A stretch of DNA of 64,000 nt from Neodontobutis hainanensis (lineage: Eukaryota > Chordata > Actinopteri > Gobiiformes > Odontobutidae): NCBI GenBank assembly GCA_024349245.1, contig JALDNG010000007.1, positions 1,853,501 to 1,917,500 of the forward strand, read 5' to 3'. How positions within the stretch are numbered: the first letter of the stretch is position 1; every line of letters begins with the position of its first letter. The notes under the pieces are model-generated. The model was not told where the DNA came from and ran no database searches. It was given only the letters and a program-made list of their open reading frames with translations. Position numbers and translations under genes: made by a program. Shown piece after piece: positions 1-12,370 of this stretch.

Positions 1-3000
1 AAAGACTTCATCTTGTTCACAAAAAAAAGCAACACTCTTACATGTCTTTTCCTATCACGTACTTTCCATGAAGAGGAGGGTCTAGATGAGGTTGGTATCA
101 ATACAGTTGGTCATTCTTTTTTTTTCCCTTTTTTTTTTGGCCTAAAATTGTACTCAAGTAAGAGTAGCGGTACTTCCAAAAAATTTTACTCAAAATTTCA
201 TAATATAATGTCTGATCTATTTTTTTATCATCAGACAAAAATATAAAATGTGAAAATTCTAGTATTAATAATAAAATAGAAAACCTAATTAAGAAAGAAG
301 AAACACAAATTTCCAAATCTCACTTTTTTACAACATAAAGCTTTTGAAACCAATCTTTTCGAAAGATCTCTGTGTTTGAACAGTACAGCTTTTGTTTGCT
401 CTATGTCAGCCAAACATGAAATAAATGAAACATATGCTTTGTACATGATGCGCCAAGGCTGTTCATCCTCTTCAGTTTCAACATTGCAGACAGTAGCCAG
501 TTTTAATGTTTTTATTCCTGCTGCCTGTGAAGAGTTTGTGCTGCTAAGCCTCCACAGTTTGTGTTAGTCATGTGATTGCAGGGCTACGTCTGATTGGTGA
601 AACAAAGTTATGTGGTAGAGCCACTGGAGGCATCTTTTTGTAGCCCAATGAGGAAGAGTAGCGCACTTTACTTGAAGATTTGTGTGTGTTTTCTTTCAAA
701 GCGTTTAAGTAAATGTAACTTATTATAACCCACCTCTGCACATGTTTCATATCAGTTTATGATGATGGCATTTAAGCAATCACTGTTCTCCATTTTTAGG
801 TTATTGTACCACTGCCTTCTTGGGATCTGAGCACAAAAGAGCCTCTGACGTCTGACCCAGAGAAGTATGCAATAGAGACAGAGCTGATCTTCAAATACTC
901 GCCATTTAAAAATGAACAGCAACTTATGGAGCAATTTAACAAAATAGAAAGTAGCAGTGGTAAGTAACTAATTATCCAGTGAGATAAAAAAGCCTGCACA
1001 CAATTTTAAAAGGCAAATTTTCTAATTTTGGCTATGCGACGTGGTTAACGTTGGTGTCATGTTCATATTTGTCTTTTATTTAAAGGTACTCTTGTGACTA
1101 TCTACAACCTAAAGCTGATGGACAGCAGAGAACCAGAGCTGGACTTTGAGACTGATCATCAGGACATACTGATGGCAGGAACACTAGTTGAAGGAGTGTG
1201 AGTACTGTGTATGCTGTATTTAATAATAATGATAAAAATGCATTTTATTTATAGGTGTATTTTGTATTAGAGATGGAATTTACGATTTTTTTTTAAAGAG
1301 ATGGATCTTGTTGACTAATTTTTCAAAAAGCCCTTCAAAAGATTCACTCATTTGGTTCAAATAACATTTTTGACAGAAAAATACAAAACCACAAGACAAA
1401 CACAACAAGTCACACCCACAAAATCAAAGGAGAAAAAAAATATATAATTTCTGACATTTTCAAATTGCCAACCATTTCTTTCCCACCACCATCACGGCTA
1501 TCAAACACCGTAGTTCTCACTTTATCACCTTCACCTACACCAATCTAACCACCCCGTCCATACATATCTAACATTCTTGTTTTTGATTTTATACCTTTTT
1601 AATAACTAAATTGTCCTTGACTCCTTATTTTTTTTGTCTAAATTAGCTGCTGACTGCAGTACATTACTGCATTTCTATTCTATAAATGTAGCCTATTACC
1701 ACAAAAGTACTTCTTTTCCTTTCGGGGGTTTCCTTTAGGGGTTGCCTCAGCAAATCATCTTCCTCCATCTTGCCTTATCCCCTGCATCCTCTTCTCTCAA
1801 ACCAATTACCTTCACGTCCTCCTTCACTACATCCATAAACCCTTTTGGTCTTCCTCTCGGCCTCCTGTCTAGCAGCTCTAACCTCAGCATCTTTACTCTC
1901 CCTCCTCTGAACATGTCCAAACTATCTCAACTTGGCCTCTCTAACTTTGTCTCTAACGTCTCACATGAGCTGTCTCTCTGGTGTACTCATTCCTGATTCT
2001 ATCCAACCTTGTCACTCCCAAAGAGAACCTCAACATCTTCAACTCTGCTACCTTTAGCTCTTCCTTCCGTCCTCAGTGCAACTGTCTCCAACCACTACAA
2101 CATTGTTGGTCTCACTACTGTCCTGTACAACTTTCCTTACATTCTCGCTGGTACTCTTTTATCACACAACACACCTGACATTTTTCTCCACCCATTCCAT
2201 CCTGCTGCTTCACCTCTTTTCCACACTCTCCATTGCTCTGGACTGTTGACCCAAAGTACTTAAAACCTGCACCTTCTTTTATCTCTTCTCCCTGTAACCT
2301 CACTGTTCCACTTGGATCCTTCTCATTCACACATGTATTCTGTCTTTCTTCAACGAACCTTTTATTCCTCTTCTCTCCAGAGGAAACCTCCACCTCTCTA
2401 GACTTTTCTTCACCTGCTCCCTGCTCCCTACAGCTATGCTAACGCTAACTTATCAGTACTTCCTTTTAGCTCATTTTATGACTACTAAGGGTGTAACGAT
2501 ATTCAAACCGAACTGAAAAACCGCGAACCCACAGCCACAGTTCGAACCGCGATACTCTAATGTCGAACCGAACGCGCCCCGCCCCCTGCTGCACCGGCCC
2601 AACGTTCATTTTATTTAGTCACAGGTGTGCTAACTGCTCTAAAGAAAACGTGAAGCCAATGTATAAAGTTAAGTAAATAAAGATAAAGTTAATAAGTTAA
2701 ATTATTGTTGTTGTTGTTTTTATTAAGTTAAAGTGAATCTAGTGTTATTATTGCTGGTGCCCTGCAATGAACCCTGCCCCCACAGCAAACAGAACCGAAC
2801 CGAACCGTGACTCCAAAACCGTGATCTGAACCGAACCGTGGCATTGGTGTATCGTTACACCCCTAATGACTACGTATGTTAGATAAATTGTTAGAAAGGT
2901 AAGTTGTAAACCTGCAACAAAACACAAATACCAGAATGAACCAATGAATTTCACACTCATGTTAATTCTTAATCTGAACTACTGGTAATTCAACTTGTAA

Positions 3001-6000
3001 ACACTCACCGACAAGGCGTACCTGTCCTGAATGTCCTGAATTGGGTGACAAGCACATATATACAGACACAGTCTGGTGACCAGGCAGAGCAATAATAAAT
3101 AGCCCTGTGACTAGGTAAAATTATAACATGTATAAAATAAACCATAAATATGCATATCTTTGAAATAAATCAATAAATGCACACACTTATTTCCTCACAT
3201 TACCTCAAAATTCACCAGAACATATTTACACAAAATCAATCCATACTTGCTGGAGAGTTCTACACCTCCCACTTGGTCTACTGATTCTAGAATCCATGTG
3301 GCCACCATAACCAAAGCAGTTACTACTGAGCCGTACAACCTCCAGACATGAACCTCTCCTTATGACCATTAAAATAACATTGCAAATGTCACAACATGAA
3401 TAACTGTATCTTCAAGGTAGTTTTTATGTCCATCATCACACATTATCCTTGATGACCTAACGGCCTCCTCATCCGAAACACACCATGGTGGAGATCCATA
3501 TTAACCGAAACACACCATGGTGGGGATCTATATTAACCGAAACACACCTTTCTTGGCATAAAACCATACTGCTGCTCACTTGTCTTCTTATCCTAGCTTC
3601 CACTTCTTTTTCCCACACTTTATTGTATGACTCATTAGCTTAGTATCTGTAGTTTCCACATCTCCCTTGTTCTTAAAAATCGGCACCAAAACACTTCTCC
3701 TCCATTCCTCAGGCATTCTCTCACTCTCTAAGGCCTCGTTGAACACAACCTAGTTAAAAACTCTACTCCCATCTGTCCTAGACACTTCCATACCTCCACT
3801 GGTATTATCAGGACCAACTGCTTTTCTTTTCTTCATCCTCTTCAAAGCCCTCTTAACTTCACCCTCACTAATCCTTTCTACCTCCTGCTCAATATTTGCC
3901 TCTACCAGTCTGATCTCCCTGTTATTTTCCTCATTCATCAGTTCCTCAAAGTACTCCTTCCATCTTTCCCTCACAAATAAAACAGTAACATTTAATAAAC
4001 ACTATTAAAATTGTTGTTTCAGTGAAGATGGAATATTTAGGATGAGTATTCCAAGGTTATAATTTTAATAATCTTTTGGTAATGACAAATTTCTTCCCAA
4101 ACAGGAAGCCAGAGCGGAGGTCATTCAGAGCGTATGCTGCAGTATTATATATTGATCCACGCATGAGGATATTTATCCAAGGACATAAAGTCAGGACTAA
4201 GAGACTGTCGTGCTGTCTTTATAAACCAAGGTAATATCTTATTATGGTCACAGTCATACAGTTAATACATCCAGGTAATTATTAACTGTGACAATGACCT
4301 TTTAAACCAGACTTTATAAATACTCATCAACTCGGTTTAAGACTCGTGCTGAACAAGAGGTCAAGAAGGCAGATCATCTTGCAAAAATTGGTGAGTGGGT
4401 GCTGAATTGAAACTAACCAAAAAAAATCATCTGTCTCAAACATACGAGTTTTGGTTTGCTATTTATTTTAGCGGAAGAAAAAGCAAGGGAAGCGGAGAGC
4501 AAACGCATTGCCATGGAGGCCAAACATGGAGATGACTTGTCAAAAGAATCCCGGGTAAACTACAGAAAAACTAAAATTTTCCTGACGTGGTGCTGACATG
4601 CCTTTTATTTAATAAAACTTTTATAACTTGGCCCCTTCCTTTTTATTTTATTTATTTTTTAAGGCAATCTTGAGGAAGGTCCAGGATGCAGCCATGATGC
4701 TTAGACAGGACGCAGAGATGAAGCAAAGAATCCTCGAGGCCAAGCAAAAGTATGATTTACTTGGTTTTCAAATGTATTTGCATTTAAAAAATATAAAAGT
4801 AGAAAAAAGTAGATGCACCCACACACAATAAACACTGTTATCACAATTAATATATTTGAGATTTTTTTTTTTTTCTGCTTAGTTGGTCATATGTTGCCGA
4901 TTTACTTAAATTTTCTGTTTCCTTGTTTGTCAGGGCATTAAAGGAGCCCAAGGAGCTGAATTTTATATTTGGAGTGAACATTGAGCAGAGAGACCTAGAT
5001 GGGATGTTCATATACAACTGCTCTCGCCTCATCAAAATGTATGAAAAAACTGGGCCCCAGCTTGAGGGTGGCATGTAAGTAAAATGCAAATGAGGGTTAA
5101 TTGAATGTGGGAAAATATTATATCCCAATTGTGTATTTTAGGGCCTGTGGGGGTGTTGTTGGAGTGGTTGATGTTCCATATTTAGTTCTTGAGCCAACTC
5201 ACAACAAACAAGACTTTGCGGATGCTAAGGAATATCGGCACTTATTAAAATCCATGGGAGAACACCTTGCTCAGTACTGGAAGGACTCAAACATTGGTGA
5301 GAATTTTTGACAGACACTTCAGCGAAAACATTAATGTAGTGCTTTAGTCTGGCATTCTTGCAGTTATGTATATTGTTTGTAGAACTTTATTTTAGTAAAG
5401 GCAAGACCTGCATAGTTCAGCTGTAGCAGAAAATCACAGCTATTTGGGTTAGGTAAATTAAAATGTTTCTGCAAATTCCGTAATGGTGTTCCATATCGAT
5501 TAACACAGCACAGAAAGGTATAGTGAAGTTCTGGGATGAGTTCGGCTATCTGTCTGCCAGCTGGTCTGCACCTCCTTCACCCGAGCCAAGATACAGGCGA
5601 CGTCGTGCAATGGAGATACCAGTTACCATTCAGTGTGGTTAGTTTTCATATCTGCTGATGCCTCACTTAACACTTAATATTACAAAACTAACACTTAATA
5701 TTACAAAACTACCAGTTAACTTATCTATTTTGTTTTTTAGACAAATGTTTAAAATGGAGAACACTACCTTTTGAGATGGATGCAGTTGACAAACGATACC
5801 CAGACAGTTGGGTGTGTCTCATGAACCCTGACAGCAAGCAAGACAGGTTAAGGGATTTTTAAACTATTTGAAACTGTTGCACTACAATGCATTTTCACAT
5901 TGTCACAAAGAAAGAAAAAAAAAACTGAGATTTCTAATCCAATGTATTTGACTCTTCAGATGTGATGCCGCTGAACAGAAGCAGAATTTGCCTTGTGGTG

Positions 6001-7048
6001 TTTTGAGAAAAGACAAACAAACTGCTGAAGAGAAACAGAAAGAGCTTGCAGAGAAAATTAGGCAACAGCAGGAGAAACTAGATGCATTGCAGGTATCTAA
6101 TTTATTATTATATATTTTTTAATATTATTTAAATCTCATAAATGTGTCCTCTTAGAAAACTCGCACTATCAAATCTGCAGCTGATCTCAAAAAGCTGCCA
6201 CTGGAGGTCAGCATGAAGCCAACAGAAAGTACTTCTCAGGTATACACTGAAATGTATTTAACAAAAAAATATATATTTATGCCATTTTTACATTCAAACT
6301 TGTACTCGTTTCAAATTCTGAAATTGTTACGATGATTTAGGCAACAAGATCGTCTGAGAGGTCAATGGCTCGTCCCCGATCACCTCCTCTTCCAGCACAC
6401 CTTAAAAATGCTCCAAATGCCCCACCAACTCGCACAACTTCTCAGCGGTCCACTCGAAGTCCTGCACCTCCCCCTCCTCCAGCCAAAGCGGAGCCCCTCA
6501 GGTCCAGAGCTACAGCGAAGCCTGGAACACCCACAGCAAAGCCTGCAGTCAAAGCTGCTGCCAAAGCACCCCCACCCAGTCGAAGCGCTAAAGTAAGTTT
6601 GAGTGTGTGGTAGCCATTATTTATTTGCTGCAATAATAATGCAAAGGGAATGTCCTTAAATTCATCTCCTCCAACAGACACCTGCAAAAGTTTCACCAGC
6701 AGCAGCTTCCACAGCAACAGCTTCTGGGCAGCGCAAGAGGATAATACAGGAGGAAGCTAATGAGGAAGATGAAGAGGAGAAAGAAGAAGAAGAGGAGGAT
6801 GACAGTGAAGAAGAGAGTGAAGAAGAACCACAAACAAAGAAATCAAAGATGGTGGCTGCAACTAGTAACCGTGGCAAAGTCATAGAAAAAACTCTACCTC
6901 CTAAACGTGGAAGGTTGGAAGAGGTAAATTGTTTTTGTAAGAAAACAGTTTCAGCTCATATTAATGAGCTACTCTTAAATTTGCCTGCAAGCACGTCTGC
7001 AGCAGCAATATAGTTGTGTGCTTTGCTTTCTGTTCCTTGTACCATTAA

Positions 7049-7100
<52 letters not shown>

Positions 7101-7201
7101 CATGTTTGTTGTCTTTCCTAATCAGATTCTGAATTATGTGACATCAGACACAGAATCCATTGTAATGTGATTTATCAACTGTTTTATTTTGATTATAAAC
7201 G

Positions 7202-7235
<34 letters not shown>

Positions 7236-9981
7236 CTCACAACCAGTTACCCAGACCTGCTGACCTGTATGCATTTTGCGTAGCAGGCACGCAATTTAAC
7301 ATCAATGTACGCCGGTATGATTTGTTGCTCTAAAAGTATGTGAAAAGCAGCTGGTAAGGCTCTTGCCCTTGCCCTCTCAAAGCATTAGTCTAGCTGCTTG
7401 TCAATCAACGTAGCAGTTACAACAAAGTGAGTCCTAAGTCCCGCTTCTCTCCAAATACTGCTTTGTGATGCGTTTTTGGATCGTTCATGCTTGCGTGTGA
7501 TTGGCTGGCTGAAACAATGTCAGTGGGAACAGTAACACGTTAGAGCGGAACTGAGCAGCGAGAGACGAGCTACTATCTGCTGCAGCTAGGTCTGTCTGTC
7601 TCTGAGGCTTTTTTAGTCAATAACTGCTTTATGAGGCTAAGGAATTAACAATTTAACACACAGTCCAAGTCACTCCCAAACACTAGTGTGCAGAGACAAC
7701 AATCCAGTTATATTGGCTATATTATTATGCTATATTCACTATGAATAAAGATTAGATTTATTTTAAAATGGAACTTTACAGAGGTGTTTATTTATTTTTT
7801 CATTCATTCATTTTATACCGCTTAGTCCCATTAGGGGTCACGGGTGACTGGAGCCTATCCCAGCTGCTTTGGGATGTAGGCAGGGTACACCCTGGACAAT
7901 GGCAGGGCTAACATTTTGAGACAGATAGTGACAGACAACTGTTCACTCTCACATTCACTAGGGACACTTTAGAGTTGCCAATTAACCTGTATATGCATGT
8001 CTTTGGACAGTGGGAGAAAGCCGGAGCATCCGGAGAGAACCCACGGTAACACGTGGAGGACATGCAGACTCCTCACAGAAAGACCAGAGTCGGCCCAGAA
8101 TGTTTAAGTTTGTTGTCGATTTGTATATTTGTATAATTTGTTGTTATAGTTGAGGTTTGGAAAGATTGTTGTTTGCAAAGCGAAGGGGTGCGACACCAGT
8201 ATTGTGCCGGTTAAAAAAAAAAAAACAATCCCAGGTTTGCAGGTCTGGTTACCTATATAAAAATATTCTAATTGAGTCCATGGGCAACTGAATTGATCAC
8301 TATAGAATCCGATTAACTTTGCTATTGACACTGCAGGTTAATAAACACTCCCATCCTGTGAAGAAGGGGGTTACTACTCCTACACGACAGACACCATCTA
8401 CAGCGCCATCTGCCCCTAAATCTGTTTCCACACCTGAGCATGGTGCTAGAGCTAAGGTAGCTTTAAATGCCGTCCTCTGCTGTTTCAATACTAAGCTAGC
8501 TAGGCAGCTTCTGCACTCACAACATCTAACGATAAAAATATGTTTTCAGTATTAACTGGGATTTAAAGCCTCTGGAGCCAATATTAACAATTAACAATTA
8601 TCATTTTGAAATCACTGTCACTTTTCATTAACAGTTGTCCTTTACAAGCATGCACTTGTCAACCAGTGTGATTTGATGGTGGTAGTGGTCATGCATGCAG
8701 TGAGGCTTTTATTTCTTGACTGGGTATCATTCCTTGCATCTTCAAGTACTGATTTTGGACTGCATCATGGTGCTATTTATGTTTTTGCAGACACCACAAA
8801 AGGCCCAGGATGAACCGGAGGACACTAAGAATGCTCAAAAAGGTTAGAAAATGATCTCCAACTGAAAAGGGATCCCTAAAATAGCTGTTATAACACCTTG
8901 GCATTTATTTTCTACAGATAAGGGCCTTCTGGTGGAAGTGCGTGTCAATAAAGAGTGGTACACAGGCAAAGTTGTTGCTGTTGAATCAAATAAACAGACT
9001 GTTCGCTGGAAGGTTAAGTTTGACTATGTACCTACAGCCACACCAAAAGACAGATGGTAAGATTTTGCTTAAAATCCTATTAAGATGTTCCAGTTCATTT
9101 TTTTAAAATTTGTTTTGTGTTTGTTTTTCCAAAGGGTGTTTAAGGGTAGTGATGATGTTCGCTTGATGAGGCCTCCTTCTCCAAATTCTCAGACACCTGA
9201 CACTCAGCAGGAGACAGAAAAAGGACCTGCACCCATGGAGCCAGACACTACTCAACCAGGAACCAGTCGGGAGGTTACTGACAGCCTGGTGAACATGCTC
9301 AGGTGTGCTCTCTTTTTATATATACAGTATATATGATTAGGATTTGAATGTACAGTGTGACCTTACAAGTCTTGTCTAATTTTCAGAACAATGCTCCATT
9401 ACTTCTTTCCTCCTGTTTTTCGGATTCCCAAAGATGAAGTTAACAGCATGACAGCTGAGGAGCTGGTGGCTTTTCCTTTGGTGAGAGATTCATTATTTAA
9501 TGTACTCTCTTGATCTAGGTTGAACAGAGTAAATAGCTCAGCTGTGGATTTATTGTAATTACTTAGACAGAGTGTATTTCTGTCTTTTATTTAGAAAGAG
9601 TATTTTCAGCAGTATGAATCTGGTCTGCAGTCCTTGTGTAATTCATATCAGAGCAGAGCAGATGCCAAGGCCAAAGCTGTTGAAGAAAAATGCAACAACA
9701 CTGAAAACAAGCTCAAAGAAGCAGATGAAAAACTACAGAAACTAAGAACAAATATTGTAGCACTTCTGCAAAAAGTACAAGAGGTAAGGCTAGTTTCTGT
9801 TGATGACCATAACTCTAAACTGTATGCGCCAAATGTAATCCAAACCTCTTATCAAATGTGAGATGGCAGTGGTGATTTGTCTTTATTTGTAAAATGATTT
9901 GTGCACTTTCAGGACATAGACATTAACACAGATGATGAGCTTGATGCCTATATTGAAGATCTTCTTACCAAGGGTGATTGA
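1..9981 (+). CDS. morc2: morc2: MORC family CW-type zinc finger 2, 5' end outside window
   Basis: GHKL-ATPase chromatin silencer, known as a partner of the HUSH complex in the nucleus. Exons: 1-90, 800-959, 1086-1197, 4105-4230, 4311-4390, 4472-4554, 4664-4749, 4934-5074, 5142-5296, 5509-5637, 5741-5846, 5960-6092, 6156-6239, 6341-6592, 6678-6923, 8337-8456, 8791-8842, 8918-9056, 9135-9302, 9387-9480, 9595-9783, 9913-9981. They give 937 residues in frame; the first ~100 residues of the ATPase domain are missing at the window edge. Visible: end of the GHKL ATPase (LFLSRTFHEEEG), S5-like transducer domain with the coiled-coil arm (4311-4749, rich in K/E/A), then FGVNIEQRDLDGMFIYNCSR, the CW zinc finger (CDKCLKWRTLPF at 5741 and the later Cys residues to 5962), a Pro/Ala/Lys/acidic disordered stretch (6341-8842), a chromo-like domain (EVRVNKEWYTGKVVAV, 8918-9056) and a C-terminal coiled coil ending in an acidic tail. 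Close to human MORC2 throughout. Confidence 0.96.
1735..2445 (-). mobile_element. RTE-clade LINE remnant, 3' part (C-terminal coding end)
   Basis: Read on the minus strand, the fragment translates with a few frame breaks into the C-terminal part of an RTE-type reverse transcriptase protein. FKYFGSTVQSNGECGKEV is seen at about 2200-2290, and a basic GRPKG...DVVKEDVK stretch followed by a RWRKMI-like end near 1740. This pattern is common to fish RTE elements. It lies antisense in the long morc2 intron 1198-4104. It is interrupted by stops and is not functional. Confidence 0.8.
2486..2865. mobile_element. hAT-like MITE, 380 bp, with 8-bp target site duplication
   Basis: Terminal inverted repeats are TAAGGGTGTAACGATA at the left end and TATCGTTACACCCCTA at the right end (15 of 16 positions pair). 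The perfect 8-bp duplication ATGACTAC flanks it at 2478-2485 and 2866-2873. An 8-bp TSD together with short TIRs is the mark of the hAT superfamily. The interior has no coding capacity; sub-terminal GAACCGAACCG-type repeats occur at both ends. It sits between the two RTE fragments in the morc2 intron. Confidence 0.9.
3473..3547. repeat. 32-bp tandem repeat, about 2.3 copies
   Basis: Units start at 3473, 3505 and 3537, each beginning CCGAAACACACC. The first two are 32 bp long and differ at two positions; the third is cut short. The array lies at the inner edge of the RTE fragment. Confidence 0.85.
3545..3975 (-). mobile_element. RTE-clade LINE remnant, 5' part (start of reverse transcriptase)
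   Basis: The minus strand reads RWKEYFEELMNEENNREIR, then VKRALKRMKKRKAVGPD, then EWRRSVLVPIFKNKGDV and a decayed KLMSHT-like motif, in this order from 3975 to about 3560. These are the N-terminal RT motifs of RTE elements. The palm, including the catalytic YADD box, is absent between this fragment and the one at 1735-2445. The two are therefore one internally deleted insertion or two partial copies in the same orientation. Confidence 0.8.
7052..7099. repeat. (TA)n microsatellite
   Basis: About 24 uninterrupted TA units in the morc2 intron between exons ending at 6923 and starting at 8337. Confidence 0.97.
7203..7234. repeat. (TA)n microsatellite
   Basis: About 16 TA units, in the same morc2 intron as the array at 7052. 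Confidence 0.97.
7798..8095 (+). repeat. Teleost interspersed repeat, copy 1
   Basis: Starts with CATTCATTCATT, then a segment around GGAGCCTATCCCAGCTGC, TGCATGTCTTTGGACAGTGG and CATGCAGACTCCTCACAGAA. The same landmarks recur at 13520-13625 and, in reverse, at 60985-61095. This family is widespread in fish genomes; I recognise it but cannot name it. It lies in a morc2 intron. Confidence 0.75.
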
Positions 9982-10744
9982 AGCACAGACATGCAGTATA
10001 AAAGAGGAGAGGCCCTCCCAAAAACAGGCTTTTTTTCTACATGGTGCCTCTATGGACATTTTTGTTGCTGCCTGTGTACACAAAATGTCATTGCTAATCT
10101 TTCAGATTTTTAATCACATTCATCAAAATTTTTCAGGACAATATGTGCTTTGAATTTAGACAGATTGCCTCTTGTTTTAATCCTCAATAGTTCTTGTGTC
10201 TGTGTTTTCCTTTAGTCTTTTTAAATATTTTCTTTTATACATATATACTGTCTAAATATGTCTATACTGTTCATTTTACTGTTAAATTTCTTTGGTCATT
10301 TAATGCTGACAAATTAAAGAAATTGTTTTCTTGTATTCAGTCTATCTTAAGAATTGTATGTGCTATGTAACTTTTAACAGGCTTGACTGGTCTGTGCATA
10401 GCATGTATTTAAAACTTTTATTTTTGTACACTAGAACACATCAGTGTTTCTTGTGACCTTGCTCCGTCCTGCAGGAGGTCACACCCACAAACAATTATTT
10501 ACTGGGTTTTATCAGTATGATTATTTCTTTTAGACCTGTTGCATTTAAGTCATGGTTATGTTAATTAAATGGTTCTTTTGTTTGTTTTTAAGGGGGTCTG
10601 TTTTTGCAGATGTGTTAGGTTCATGTCAGTTTTTACGGTGTGATGCAATTGTTTTTATAATTCTTGCATGCTTCCAGTGTTTTCTGTTCTGAGCAAACCA
10701 GGATTCTGTATTTTTGAAAACAAATCTTTACATGTAACAATAAA
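9982..10744 (+). other. morc2 3' UTR with two possible poly(A) signals
   Basis: The stop codon is TGA at 9979-9981. An ATTAAA hexamer lies at 10313-10318 and a canonical AATAAA at 10739-10744. The sequence between is AT-rich and has no other open frame of note. The UTR end is inferred from the hexamers only. Confidence 0.55.
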
Positions 10745-10784
10745 ACAGTTCCAGCAACACCTAAAATCTTTATAAGGTTCTCGG

Positions 10785-10995
10785 TACGGCAGCAGTAGCT
10801 CAGTGGTAGAGCGGCCGTCCTTCGAGCGGTGGGTGGGTGGTTTGTTCGATCCCCGCTCAAAACATCCCAAAACATAACAGCCCACTCTCCCCCACAGTTC
10901 ATACTGCTGTTGTGTCCTTGGACAAGACACTTAACCCACCTTGCCTCCAGTGTCAGCTCACTAAAGCTGCCCCAAGAACTTCCATTCTGAAGCCT
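10785..10995 (+). repeat. tRNA-derived SINE
   Basis: The head carries Pol III promoter boxes: AGTAGCTCAGTGGTAGAGCG (A box region, 10794 on) and GTTCGATCCC (B box, about 10843). A tail follows with TTGTGTCCTTGGACAAGACA. It is not a functional tRNA because the anticodon arm and acceptor stem do not fold properly. A related element in opposite orientation lies at 34541-34746. Confidence 0.85.
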
Positions 10996-11399
10996 TCACA
11001 CATTCAGTGATCCAGTCCGGAGAGGTTCTCCGGTGAATCAGGCAACTGCTGTCCATTTTTGTCTCAATGTGAGCGCCACTTTGAATTCCAAGCAACCTCC
11101 TTCCCTTCAGATCATGCCAAGATGCCATATATTATCTTTTATCTGTTTGGCCATGCTCGAGCATGGGCCACTGCTGAATGGGATTGACGGTTGACTGTGT
11201 GCAATTCTCTGCCATTGTTCTATCAGACATTTACCTGGCCAAGAGGCAGCTAAAAATCTCATGCAACATTGTGTCAAGGTCGGCATAGCATCTTGGATTA
11301 CGCCATTAAGTTCCATACCCTAACAGCTGGCCATGGATGTAACCAGCTTGCACTTGTGGATGCTTTTTTTCAATGGACTTACCAAGATCAAAGACCATC

Positions 11400-12370
11400 T
11401 TATCTTAATAGCCGTGGCTTCCAGAAAAGACAAACGACTAAGTGAAAGAGGTTTCGCTGTTGTCTACAACTCGCCTTCCATGGGCGGTCTTATCCAGCCA
11501 AACTTAGGTTCTCTACCAGAGGCCTGGGAGCTTGAAGGCTCTGTGCGGTATTTCGGTGGTTCCTAGGTCTGTGCTCTCCTGAACTGAGATGTCTGGTGTT
11601 GTTCCTGGAATTTGCTGTAGCCACTCATCTAGTTTGGGCTTTACTGCTCCGATGACCACAGGTTCCACTTTTGCCTTTACTTTTCAAGTTCTTTAAGGGC
11701 CTTGATTTCTGGAAGTCCCACAGGATCTTGGCTTGGTTATTCTCTACCACCTTGGGGCTTCCAGTTCATACTCTGCACAGATGTTCCTGTTCACTATACC
11801 AGCCACTTGGTTATGGTGTTCCATGTATGTTTTTTCTGCCAGCATCACCCTGCAGATATGTGCTGGATTGTCCCAGGGGCTTTTTTGCACAGCCTACACC
11901 TGGGGTGTTGTCTGGTGTGGTAGATTTGGGTCTCTATTGCTCTGGTGCTCAAGGCCTTCTCCCGTGCAGCCATGAACAGTGCCTATGTACTATCCTTAAG
12001 TCCAGTTCTTTCTAGCCATTGGTAGGATTTTTTTTTATCAGCCACTTTCGTTATCTGGCGGCAGTACATCCCATGTAGGGGCCTTTCCTTCCAAGATGGT
12101 ACATCCAGCACCTCTGTCTGAGACATTCACTAAGTACTTTGTCCATCGGGATCATTTTCCTGACGTATTCAATGATCTTGGAGGTTTCATCCTGGATGGT
12201 GGTTTGGACAGTCACTGCCTCCTTCATTGTGCTTAGTGTTCAGTCTCAAGGTGCTGGATTAGCTTGATGTCATCCTGTAGAGGAGGTAACTGATGGTGGG
12301 CCCCCTTACTGAGTCTTGGTGATTATTGGCTGTGGGGGTTCAGACCTATACAGAACAGCAGTGGGGACAG
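11400..12370 (-). mobile_element. LINE 3' fragment, restriction-like-endonuclease type, copy A
   Basis: On the minus strand this decayed fragment shows CRLC-like and H-x4-C zinc-knuckle remnants near 11870-11960, followed by a region resembling the downstream endonuclease segment and a 3' UTR. Shared landmarks with 32690-33730 (opposite orientation) include the CACAGCCTACACCTGGGG block at 11890, the GGGCTTCCAGTTCATACTCT block at 11755 and CCAGGCCTCTGGTAGAG (reverse complement of 11513-11529). All frames are broken. In fish elements of this kind the RT is followed by a CCHC finger and a PD-(D/E)XK nuclease; assignment to the R4/Dong or Hero group is inference. Confidence 0.75.

Noticed and set aside
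3473..3547. CRISPR-like array
   Set aside because: Only 2.3 head-to-tail units without spacers, in a vertebrate genome; a simple tandem repeat.
6365..6613. Separate small Pro/Ala-rich gene
   Set aside because: It is the morc2 exon 6341-6592 in the morc2 frame, with splice sites on both sides.
10790..10860. tRNA gene
   Set aside because: A and B boxes are present but the acceptor and anticodon arms do not pair; it continues into a SINE body.
11671..12015. 114-codon plus-strand frame
   Set aside because: Antisense shadow of LINE copy A; the sense content is on the minus strand.
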